Positions 1-6,603 of a stretch of DNA of 64,000 nucleotides are shown here, piece by piece. Source of the stretch: Pedobacter sp. SYSU D00535 (GTDB lineage Bacteria; Bacteroidota; Bacteroidia; Sphingobacteriales; Sphingobacteriaceae); the NCBI RefSeq assembly GCF_017355855.1, contig NZ_JAFEWD010000001.1:62001-126000 (forward strand), read 5' to 3'. A program made the position numbers and the translations under genes. The notes below the pieces were generated by a model. It was not told the DNA's origin, made no database searches, and was given only the letters and a program-made list of their open reading frames with translations. The first letter of the stretch is position 1, and each line of letters begins with the position of its first letter.

Positions 1-1
1 T

Positions 2-133
2 GAGCGTGACCATTCGGGTGGTAAAAATTCAATTTCAGTTCAGCAGGAAGCAGAACAGGGAAAGCAGGCTAAACCATCAAAACAGCAACAGGAGCAAGGA
101 GAGGTTAAGGAACGATCACGTGGCAGATCATGA
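2..133 (+). CDS. C-terminal tail of an upstream protein (partial)
   Basis: The frame is open from the window edge to a TGA at 131-133 and encodes 43 residues very rich in Gln, Glu, Lys and Ser, ending in KERSRGRS. Low-complexity basic and Gln-rich tails like this are common at the ends of mobilisation or relaxase proteins of Bacteroidota elements, but nothing here identifies the family. The stop overlaps the ATG of the next gene in an ATGA arrangement, so the two are probably translationally coupled. The start and any functional domain lie outside the window. Confidence 0.5.
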   Translation, partial: ERDHSGGKNSISVQQEAEQGKQAKPSKQQQEQGEVKERSRGRS

Positions 134-330
134 AACGAATCTTTCAAAAAATAGATCAGTTGCGAGCGAGCGGAAAAGCAACGCTAAATGTAAGGCAGGA
201 TTCTCCTTATTCCAAATTTAACGGAATTACCTATTCTGTTGTAGAGATCGGTAAGGCAGAACATAAATGTCGGGTGAGTTTGAAGATCGAAGGGCAGATA
301 ATTCATTTTACTCTCTGCGATATACTTTAA
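130..330 (+). CDS. Small hypothetical protein coupled to the upstream gene
   Basis: A 66-residue protein starting MKRIFQKIDQLRASGK. It has no signal peptide or membrane segment and a predicted mixed alpha/beta composition with several short hydrophobic strands in the second half. Its ATG overlaps the upstream stop by four bases, which supports the start and suggests a shared operon. A terminator-like hairpin follows at 357-393. I do not recognise the family. Its position after a Gln/Lys-rich tail and close to an excisionase-type HTH gene suggests an accessory or mobile-element context. Confidence 0.5.
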   Translation: MKRIFQKIDQLRASGKATLNVRQDSPYSKFNGITYSVVEIGKAEHKCRVSLKIEGQIIHFTLCDIL

Positions 331-356
331 TTTATTTCGCTCTGTAGTCTGTTTTT

Positions 357-393
357 CAGTCCTGTCGTTTTAGACAGGGCTGAGTCTTTTGTC
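357..393 (+). terminator. Probable intrinsic terminator
   Basis: A 10-bp stem (CAGTCCTGTC paired with GACAGGGCTG, one G-T pair) around a 6-base loop is followed by AGTCTTTT. It lies 27 bases downstream of the 66-residue gene and fits as the end of that transcript. Confidence 0.55.
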
Positions 394-435
394 AAAGCAC
401 CCATTATTCATAAAAGAGTAGTAAGCTATAGGTAT

Positions 436-591
436 TTAACGCCTAGTAAAACGCGAAATTTTGCTAATTAGAAAGACCCCAGCCAGCATTACAGGCAAAG
501 CAAATATTGCTGCATGCCCCGTCATTACACTATTAAACAGAGCTCCTGTTAACGCAAAAGTCACGAACACTAAAAAAAGTAGACGTATCAT
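436..591 (-). CDS. Small two-helix membrane protein
   Basis: A 51-residue ORF on the minus strand starts MIRLLFLVFVTFALTG and ends ISRFTRR. It has two hydrophobic segments (about residues 3-17 and 28-43) separated by a short polar stretch, and a basic C-terminus, as expected for a small inner-membrane protein with a positive cytoplasmic tail. The plus-strand frame over the same bases has no hydrophobic pattern and looks like a shadow. The upstream region is AT-rich with no obvious Shine-Dalgarno, which is normal in Bacteroidota. Function unknown; it could also be chance. Confidence 0.4.
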   Translation of the reverse strand: MIRLLFLVFVTFALTGALFNSVMTGHAAIFALPVMLAGVFLISKISRFTRR

Positions 592-986
592 ACTTAAATG
601 TTTTATTAAAAATACTAAAAATTATAGTAACGCAAAGTCTATTTGATTTTAATGTGAAAAAGACCGGAGATAAGTTCAGATATATACTTGTGTTTGCGAG
701 AAATAATAGAATCTACTTGATAATCTTTAACTTATTTATGATATTGGCACTCACAAAATTGTGATAAGGTTTAGGTTAACCCGCGGTCTCATACTGCGGG
801 TTCTTTTTTATCATCGGTAATCATACAGATTTACCACTGTTTCCGTCAAGCTAATAGTAATATTCTGAAAATTTGTAATCCGCTCCAGTATCAAAATGTT
901 CGTACATCTTATGTGCTGAACTTTCAAATTTGATGAACTAGCGCTTTCAATAACCTAATGTGATCCGCTGTCAATTAATGAAACTC
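592..986. other. Non-coding AT-rich interval
   Basis: No credible gene in about 395 bases. The only clear structure is the terminator-like hairpin at 778-809, which has no obvious plus-strand gene directly upstream. Confidence 0.5.
778..809 (+). terminator. Intrinsic terminator-like hairpin without an obvious gene
   Basis: A 7-bp stem, AACCCGC paired with GCGGGTT, encloses an 11-base loop and is followed by CTTTTTT. The nearest plus-strand gene ends 450 bases upstream at 330 and already has its own terminator. The hairpin may therefore end an unannotated short transcript from 600-778, or may be a remnant. Confidence 0.5.
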
Positions 987-1337
987 ATGGAGAACCTAAC
1001 ATTCGAACAATTGCCTGAAGCAATTAGGGTATTGATTGAGAAAGTAAATAATATCGAAGCTCTTTTAACAGACTTGCGCCAAAAGGAAAGCGATGAAGAT
1101 AAAATCTACACTGTAGCTGAAGCTGCCGCTTTTCTAAACCTTTCTATTCACACTATATATAGTAAAGTATCTCGGCAGGAAATTCCAGTTAATAAACAAG
1201 GTAAAAAACTGTACTTCTATAAATCAGAATTGATTCAGTGGATTAGAGCCGGAAAAGTAAAAACCACTGCTGAATTGGAATTGGAAGCAAATGGATTTTT
1301 AGAAAAACGAAAAGCGTTAAGATCGTCTAGATATTAG
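987..1337 (+). CDS. Helix-turn-helix (excisionase/MerR-type) DNA-binding protein
   Basis: A 116-residue protein beginning MENLTFEQLPEAIRVL, with an N-terminal helical (coiled-coil-like) segment and then a winged HTH of the excisionase family: YTVAEAAAFLNLSIHTIYSK, then a wing with KQGKKLYFYKSELIQWI. Such proteins in Bacteroidota usually sit in integrated elements and act as small DNA-binding regulators or directionality factors. In-frame starts exist further upstream (GTG 960, ATG 978). I chose 987 because MENLTFEQLP is the typical N-terminus of this family. No integrase is visible nearby. Confidence 0.75.
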   Translation: MENLTFEQLPEAIRVLIEKVNNIEALLTDLRQKESDEDKIYTVAEAAAFLNLSIHTIYSKVSRQEIPVNKQGKKLYFYKSELIQWIRAGKVKTTAELELEANGFLEKRKALRSSRY

Positions 1338-1442
1338 TTGTAGGTCTTTCAACATGGAAGGGCAGGGATTTTAAGTAGTTATTTTGCCCGGAAACAGCTT
1401 TAATGGTAAGAACGTTATGTCCGTTACAATTGAGTATTTCAT

Positions 1443-1994
1443 TTACAGTCTTGCCCACATTGGGTTCTGCTTCAAAACTTTTTTGTGTATAATACAACCC
1501 TCAGAGTGTGCCCCGGGCAGATAGCCAATACTCATTAAAAACTCGTTCACAATTTCTCCACCTGTAAAGCGAAGTGTTATCCCGAACAGTTTAATCCATT
1601 CCTCTTTAGATTTCGGGTGGTGGTACTCTAGCCAATTTGCGAACGAGCCATACTCTTTTTGCAGAACAAGTATTGTCTTTGCGTTTTCTATTGCTGCATT
1701 TACTTTCAGTTTGTTGCGTATAATTCCAGCATCAGTCAAAAGCCGTTCCCTGTCCGTTTCTGTGTAAGCAGCGATTTTTTTAATGTTGAAGTTACTGTAG
1801 GCATTTCTGAACGAGTGCTCCTTTTTCAAAATCGTTTCCCAACTCAATCCTGCCTGATTGATCTCTAAAATTAACCTGCCAAACAATTCATTGTCATCGT
1901 AGATCGGGAAACCATAGTGGTTGTCGTGATAGTTTTTATGCAAAGTCCTTCTTTCTTCGGATTGCATATTTTCAATAGCGGTACAATAGGACAT
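1443..1994 (-). CDS. tag: DNA-3-methyladenine glycosylase I
   Basis: A 183-residue protein, matching the usual length. Tag removes 3-methyladenine from alkylated DNA as the first step of base excision repair. The family's zinc site is visible: Cys4, His23 in the YHDNHYG motif, His163 and Cys167 in GAHSEGC. The active-site stretch LEINQAGLSW carries Glu44 and Trp52, equivalent to Glu38 and Trp46 of the E. coli enzyme. It is the last gene of a leftward group (SDR, NTF2-like, tag). Its first 124 bases overlap the extended 3' end of the NTF2-like gene, which is odd and discussed separately. Confidence 0.92.
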   Translation of the reverse strand: MSYCTAIENMQSEERRTLHKNYHDNHYGFPIYDDNELFGRLILEINQAGLSWETILKKEHSFRNAYSNFNIKKIAAYTETDRERLLTDAGIIRNKLKVNAAIENAKTILVLQKEYGSFANWLEYHHPKSKEEWIKLFGITLRFTGGEIVNEFLMSIGYLPGAHSEGCIIHKKVLKQNPMWARL

Positions 1995-2383
1995 TCTCTA
2001 TCTAATTCTGGTCGTAAGGTCTTAAAGATAAAAGAAATGGCTAAATCAGCCATTCCCATTAAGCCAGAAATTTTGAGCTTCTGTATCAAGCCTTCAATGA
2101 TTTCTAAATGATAATTTAACACAATGGGGCTTCCCTCAAAACTTCCTGAAACTTTTGCTTTTAAAATGCTCTCAGTTTCTTTTTCTTCGAAGCTTATTGG
2201 TTCCATTGTCGCCCTGTATCGGTTATTGGCATTGTCAATCCAATGTTCTATCTCTTTTCGCCCTATATGCGTCTTGCCTTCATCAAAAACTACCGCACTT
2301 TCGGAAAAACAATTTGCGTAAGCAACGCTTTCAAAGTCGTTTTGTGCTTTTACTAAATCTGCTATTACTTTCGGTAAGTTCAT
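1871..2383 (-). CDS. NTF2-like/SnoaL-fold protein with an unusual C-terminal extension
   Basis: The first 110 or so residues (MNLPKVIADLVKAQNDFESV to IQKLKISG) fit a compact NTF2-like cone-fold protein, a family with varied roles as small-molecule enzymes or binding proteins. From memory, relatives end near the Lys-Ile-Ser-Gly position. Here the frame continues about 60 more residues, becoming Thr- and Met-rich and running 124 bases into tag in another frame. A one-base change that removed the normal stop would explain this, so the natural product may be only about 108 residues. It lies 18 bases after the SDR gene, as expected for an operon. Confidence 0.7.
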   Translation of the reverse strand: MNLPKVIADLVKAQNDFESVAYANCFSESAVVFDEGKTHIGRKEIEHWIDNANNRYRATMEPISFEEKETESILKAKVSGSFEGSPIVLNYHLEIIEGLIQKLKISGLMGMADLAISFIFKTLRPELDRECPIVPLLKICNPKKEGLCIKTITTTTMVSRSTMTMNCLAG

Positions 2384-2401
2384 TCTTTTATTCCTGAAAT
2401 A

Positions 2402-3193
2402 TTAAATGGTGGGTACAGTTCCACCGTCAATTATAAAATTTGTTCCTGTTAAGTAGCTGGCTCTTGGTGAAACCAGAAAGCCAACCAATTCTGCTACTTC
2501 TTCCGGTTCGGCTGGCCTGCCGTAAGGTATTCCACCCAATGCATCCATAACACTTTGCTGAGCCTCTTCTATAGTACTGTTTGCATTTCTTGCAATCTCG
2601 CCCAACCAGGCTTTTGATGCTGTTGTATTTATCCATCCCGGCGAAACAGTGAGCACGCGCACACCTTTCGGCGTAACTTCGTTCGATAAGCTTTTACTGT
2701 AATTAATTAATCCTGCTTTTGCAGTAGCATACGGCAAGGTAGAATCGTACAAAGGCAATTTGCCCTGGATGGAAGCAATGTGAATAATCACACCACTCTT
2801 GTTATCGATCATTTGCGGTAAAAAGCCTCTGTCAAGTCGAACCGGAGCCAGCAAATTTGCTTGCAGGGTTGACTCCCAATCGCCATCAGTTAAAGCAGCA
2901 AAGCCACCAGCAGGTGTTACAGAAGAACCCAAGTTATTTACAAGAATATCCAGTCTCCCATAAGAGGACAGAACTTCACTGATTACTTTTTGTGTTCCTT
3001 CTGCTGTACTTAGATCGGAAGGGATAAAGTGCAGACTGCCGGTTTCTTTTTCGGGTGCGTTTCTTGCTGTAATAATAACTGTTGCTCCGGCTTGTAAAAG
3101 TCTTTCTGCAATTGCTCTTCCAGCTCCTTTTGTACCTCCTGTTACCAATGCTATCTTGCCTGATAACTCATTGTTGAAATCAAATTGTTCCAT
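2402..3193 (-). CDS. SDR family NAD(P)-dependent oxidoreductase
   Basis: A 263-residue classical short-chain dehydrogenase. The cofactor loop TGGTKGAG is at residues 18-25, NNLG at 86-89, and the catalytic set is Asn113, Ser141, Tyr155 and Lys159 (YATAK). A C-terminal DGG motif is also present. I start at MEQFDFNNEL rather than at the ATG 69 bases upstream, because the extra 23 residues are outside the fold. The substrate cannot be read from sequence. It is divergent from an HxlR regulator with a palindrome between them, so that regulator probably controls it. Confidence 0.88.
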   Translation of the reverse strand: MEQFDFNNELSGKIALVTGGTKGAGRAIAERLLQAGATVIITARNAPEKETGSLHFIPSDLSTAEGTQKVISEVLSSYGRLDILVNNLGSSVTPAGGFAALTDGDWESTLQANLLAPVRLDRGFLPQMIDNKSGVIIHIASIQGKLPLYDSTLPYATAKAGLINYSKSLSNEVTPKGVRVLTVSPGWINTTASKAWLGEIARNANSTIEEAQQSVMDALGGIPYGRPAEPEEVAELVGFLVSPRASYLTGTNFIIDGGTVPTI

Positions 3194-3263
3194 TTTGAGA
3201 ATTATTATAGGCCAAAATTGAGCTATAAAAGCAGGCTCCACAAGTAGGGCATTACGATTCATA

Positions 3264-3284
3264 TAGGGATAAATTATTCCCCTA
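3264..3284. promoter_or_regulatory. Near-palindrome in the SDR/HxlR divergent promoter
   Basis: TAGGGATAAATTATTCCCCTA is an imperfect inverted repeat centred between the divergent SDR (start 3193) and HxlR (start 3320) genes. HxlR-type regulators are dimers that usually bind such sites next to the gene they control. The operator role is inferred from position and symmetry only. Confidence 0.4.
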
Positions 3285-3319
3285 TTGCACAGCTTGGAAC
3301 ATACGTTTAATTTAGCAGG

Positions 3320-3679
3320 ATGTATGAAAGGAAGATACTTCCAAACTTAAATTGTGGGCTTGATCTGATAGGTGAAGTGCTTTACGGCAAATGGAAAATC
3401 CGCCTGTTATGGTTTATCAATGAAGGCAATAAACGCCCGAGTGAATTGCAACGCAAAATACCCGATGCCTCTCGCAGGGTTTTAAATATTCAATTGAAAG
3501 AATTGGAAGAACATGATCTGATTAAGAAAAAGATCTATCCGGTGGTACCGCCAAAAGTAGAATACAGACTCACTGAATTCGGTAAGACCTTAATTCCAGT
3601 CATTGCCGCCATGGGGCAGTGGGCCGATGAACATGAAGTTCATTTACGTGATGTGATTTTGAAGCAGAACCTAGTGTAA
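3320..3679 (+). CDS. HxlR family transcriptional regulator
   Basis: A 119-residue winged-helix protein with the family signature: an N-terminal Cys (Cys12 in LNCGLDLI), then LYGKWKIRLLWFI, the recognition region RPSELQRKIPDASRRVLNIQ, the wing PVVPPKVEYRLTEFG, and a C-terminal dimer helix. HxlR proteins sense electrophiles or oxidants, often through the N-terminal Cys, and control a divergent oxidoreductase. Here the neighbour is an SDR with an NTF2-like protein and the DNA-alkylation repair gene tag, which would suit a response to reactive compounds (inference). Confidence 0.9.
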   Translation: MYERKILPNLNCGLDLIGEVLYGKWKIRLLWFINEGNKRPSELQRKIPDASRRVLNIQLKELEEHDLIKKKIYPVVPPKVEYRLTEFGKTLIPVIAAMGQWADEHEVHLRDVILKQNLV

Positions 3680-4047
3680 CTCATTGAATATATCTCTCAA
3701 GAATTACCTAATAGTGCTTGAATATTCTTGTTTTCATCGAGGCACAGTTTAAAAGATAACTTCTAGATAAGAATGTGTCATTCTCATTATATCTAAAAAA
3801 TTCGTTTTATTACATAATCGGTGGTAGGGAAGGCTAGCCAGAAAACGTACTTAGATAGTTCAAGAAGTTGGTCTCAAAAAGGAAAAATACTATTTTTTCT
3901 GGACCTACTTCTTGAACCCTCATTTTGATTGCTCTTTTATGAAAATAGGAAGAAATGAGCCAAGCCCAGAAAGTTATGACTTTTTGGCCCTTTAAGTATT
4001 CTTGAAAATCACAATTATTTTCAACTTTAAATAATATTAAGCAGAAC
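3680..4047. other. Non-coding interval with a 16-bp inverted repeat
   Basis: No credible gene. The minus-strand frame at 3834-4094 overlaps the AraC start and shows no family features. The interval holds the inverted repeat described at 3858-3917, and a weaker hairpin near 3966-3988 (AAAGT TATG ACTTT). A similar hairpin occurs at 6128-6141. Confidence 0.5.
3858..3917. repeat. 16-bp imperfect inverted repeat with a 28-base spacer
   Basis: The left arm GTTCAAGAAGTTGGTC (3858-3873) and the right arm GACCTACTTCTTGAAC (3902-3917) pair at 15 of 16 positions. The A/T-rich spacer contains a further weak stem. The repeat lies 130 bases before the AraC-type gene and 180 bases after the HxlR gene. It could be an operator, a transcript-end hairpin or the trace of a small mobile element. 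Confidence 0.6.
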
Positions 4048-4911
4048 ATGTCAGAGGAAATAGTTAAGTATGAATTTAAACATGGCCTACCCATCGAGTT
4101 TGAAATAGTAGATATTACTGAACTATATAGAGATAAGCGGGAGATGATTATTCGACCTCACCGAACTGGTTTCTATCATATTATATGGATTCAAAAGGGA
4201 GGTACTACCCATATAATCGACTTTCAATCTGTAACCGCCCCTGCAAATACTATTCTTTTCTTAAATAAGGATATAGTGCAGATGTTTAACCCTGAACCTT
4301 TCCAGGGACAAGCAATCTTATTTACCGAGGCTTTTTTTTCAAAATCAGATACAGACATAAAGTTTTTAAAGGAGAATGTTTTATTTAATGATCTGTTCTC
4401 CATTTCAAAGTTAGAACTTGATAGTGCTGGGGTGTCTTTTGAAGTGTTATTAACCCTTATGCAGGAGGAAGCTTTGAAAGCCGAAGATGCCTATCAATCC
4501 GGAATTCTAAAAAATTTCCTTCATAGCTTTTTGCTACTGGCTGAGCGGGAAAGAAGAAAGAATGGCTTTTTGGAAGTAAAGAAAGGAGCTGACAAAGATT
4601 ATATTATTCTTTTCCGGGATCTTTTGGAGGGAAATTTCAAACATCAAAAGCAAGTAAACTTCTATGCCTCAAAGCTGAGCGTAACCGAAAAGCGGCTAAA
4701 TCAGGCAACTTCAAAAATTTTGGGGAAGACCGTTAAACAGGTGATTGATGAGAGAGTGATGTTGGAAGCAAAGCGATTGCTGGCTCATACAACCGATAGC
4801 ATAAAGGAAGTAGGCTTTACCCTTGGCTTTGAAGAGCCTACAAACTTCATAAAATATTTTAAAAAGCACAATTCCAGTACGCCCTTTGAATTCAGGGAGA
4901 ACTTCTTATAG
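4048..4911 (+). CDS. AraC family transcriptional regulator
   Basis: A 287-residue protein with an N-terminal cupin-like sensing domain (HRTGFYHIIWIQKGGTTHII, residues about 35-60) and a C-terminal double HTH (about residues 190-287). The second HTH follows the consensus closely: IKEVGFTLGFEEPTNFIKYF, then STPFEFRE. Such proteins bind a small ligand and activate nearby genes. The next gene, a SnoaL-like lipoprotein, follows by 91 bases and is the likely target. The ligand is not predictable. Confidence 0.9.
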   Translation: MSEEIVKYEFKHGLPIEFEIVDITELYRDKREMIIRPHRTGFYHIIWIQKGGTTHIIDFQSVTAPANTILFLNKDIVQMFNPEPFQGQAILFTEAFFSKSDTDIKFLKENVLFNDLFSISKLELDSAGVSFEVLLTLMQEEALKAEDAYQSGILKNFLHSFLLLAERERRKNGFLEVKKGADKDYIILFRDLLEGNFKHQKQVNFYASKLSVTEKRLNQATSKILGKTVKQVIDERVMLEAKRLLAHTTDSIKEVGFTLGFEEPTNFIKYFKKHNSSTPFEFRENFL

Positions 4912-5002
4912 TAACTGTCGCAAAAGTATCATTCAAACGGCTGTTTCTACCTTTTCCAGGGCTTCAAGTCTTCCAATCTTTGTAGCAGAAAAAAACAAGG
5001 AT

Positions 5003-5869
5003 ATGAAATATTTCAAGCAGACTTTATTAACAATAACAGCAGCAATAACATTCAGTTCTTGCTCATCACAGGAAAGAGAAATAATAAAAAAAGAAACAGT
5101 CATGAATAAGAAACAACAAGTAGTAGCTTTATTAAAAGCTATTGAAACCGGAGCGGCAGAGCCAGTAGGTGTAATTGATGCAGCTAAATACAAACAACAC
5201 AACTTAGCAATAGCAGATGGCTTAGCGGGCTTTGGTGCTGCTCTTGCTCAACTACCTAAAGGTTCCGCAAGGGTCAATACCGTAAGGGTATTTGAAGAGG
5301 GGAATTTTGTGTTCGCCCACACAGACTATAACTTCTTTGGCCCGAAAATAGGCTTTGACATCTTCCGCTTTGAGGATGGTAAAATTGTAGAGCACTGGGA
5401 CAATTTACAAGAAAAACCAGTGAACGCAAATCCGAGTGGGCGCACAATGACAGATGGGCCCCAAGAAGCATCTGAACTGGAAAAGACTGAAGCAAATAAA
5501 ATATTAGTCAGAGCTTTCGTAGATGATATTCTGGTTAATGGAAAAATGGAAAAACTAGCGGGATACTTCAATGGTGATAACTACATTCAGCATAACCCAC
5601 AAATTGCTGATCAATTGTCAGGCCTAGGACAGGCACTCGGAGAATGGGCTAAACAGGGAATTACGATGAAATATGATACCATTCATAAAGTATTAGGAGA
5701 AGGTAACTTTGTGCTGGTAGTAAGTGAAGGTCATTTAGCTGGTAAGCTAACTTCGTTCTACGATTTATTCAGAGTAGAAAAGGGAAAGATCGCGGAACAC
5801 TGGGATGTGATAGAGCCAATCGCTCCACAAAGTGAATGGAAAAATCAGAACGGCAAATTTGGTTTTTAA
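5003..5869 (+). CDS. Lipoprotein with two SnoaL/NTF2-like domains
   Basis: A 288-residue protein. The N-terminus MKYFKQTLLTITAAITFSSC is a lipoprotein signal with lipobox Cys20. Two tandem SnoaL-like domains follow (about residues 35-140 and 165-275). They share matching motifs: KYKQHN, then FRFEDGKIVEHWD in the first, and NYIQHNP, then FRVEKGKIAEHWDVI in the second. SnoaL-like proteins act as small hydrolases, isomerases or binding proteins, and the reaction here is unknown. I start at 5003, not the upstream in-frame ATG at 4886, because only this start gives a signal peptide and does not overlap the AraC gene. Confidence 0.82.
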   Translation: MKYFKQTLLTITAAITFSSCSSQEREIIKKETVMNKKQQVVALLKAIETGAAEPVGVIDAAKYKQHNLAIADGLAGFGAALAQLPKGSARVNTVRVFEEGNFVFAHTDYNFFGPKIGFDIFRFEDGKIVEHWDNLQEKPVNANPSGRTMTDGPQEASELEKTEANKILVRAFVDDILVNGKMEKLAGYFNGDNYIQHNPQIADQLSGLGQALGEWAKQGITMKYDTIHKVLGEGNFVLVVSEGHLAGKLTSFYDLFRVEKGKIAEHWDVIEPIAPQSEWKNQNGKFGF

Positions 5870-5883
5870 TTGAACATAATGAA

Positions 5884-5920
5884 AAACAGTAGAGCCCTTT
5901 CAGGGGCTTTACTGTTTTTA
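5884..5920 (+). terminator. Intrinsic terminator after the SnoaL lipoprotein
   Basis: A stem of AAACAGTAGAGCCC with GGGGCTTTACTGTTT (one bulge), loop TTTCA, ends in a T-run. It begins 15 bases after the stop codon. Confidence 0.75.
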
Positions 5921-6603
5921 CTAGCAGGGGAAATATGAAACCTTATAAAGTCTATGATCGAAGAGAATAAAATAAATGCAGTTGCTTTCTAGGACTTGAT
6001 GTTTAACCAAAATAAGCACTAGCATTAACTCTTGAACTGGGTTATCATCTAATTAAATCAAATTTTTATGGCCTAATTAAACCCTACTTTCTGACTCCCT
6101 TTTCCAGAGGAAATAACGAAGGTTCATAAAGTTATCACTTTTTGAACTAATGGACTATACTCACATCCGGAAGAGCCAGATGAGAAGTATTAAAAAGCAT
6201 ATTGAAGAAATTCTATTTAAGATCCGAAAGGCAGAATCTGGGAAGGGATAAAAGCTTAATGGTCCATTTGATCCGTGATAGTTAGCTTGTATAACTAGGT
6301 GAATAAAATAAAAAGGGAAGCCTTAAGCTTCCTATCCGTTTCTAGTAACTGATTTTAGAACAATGCTGTGGAGATCAGATGAAGGGATATACTGAAATTT
6401 TATTTAGCTTAATTGATAATTAGTAGAGTTGACATCATGTGTAGTAAAAAAAAAATTTCCACAAGCATGAAACAGCCTATCTTTTAAGTTATATTTGAAC
6501 TACCTGACCATAATTACTTACACCTCCCGTTATTTCAATTAGTTCAGGCCGATGAGTTTCACGATTGCTGCATGATTTTTCATGTGGGCTTATTAATGCT
6601 TGA
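5921..6603. other. Long non-coding interval before the RT operon
   Basis: About 680 AT-rich bases without a convincing gene. It holds an 11-bp hairpin with a 4-base loop at 6122-6147 (GTTCATAAAGT with ACTTTTTGAAC). Directly after this is a 36-codon frame (6150-6260, starting MDYTHIRKSQMRSIKKHIEE) that is very basic and helical, and may be the remnant of a longer gene. A hairpin at 6316-6332 is followed on the minus strand by CTTTTTATTTT, a terminator with no minus-strand gene feeding it. The interval is large enough to carry a non-coding RNA belonging to the reverse transcriptase operon; none can be proven from sequence. Confidence 0.45.
6490..6497 (+). promoter_or_regulatory. Candidate -7 box of the RT operon promoter
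   Basis: TATATTTG matches the Bacteroidota -7 consensus TAnnTTTG and lies 107 bases before the helicase ATG. No good -33 TTTG is visible at the expected distance, so this is a weak call. Confidence 0.3.

Noticed and set aside
461-646. 61-codon plus-strand frame
   Set aside because: No domain or hydrophobic pattern. The opposite strand carries a more convincing membrane protein.
4886-5002. Upstream extension of the SnoaL lipoprotein
   Set aside because: It overlaps the AraC gene end and lacks a signal. The start at 5003 gives a proper lipoprotein signal.
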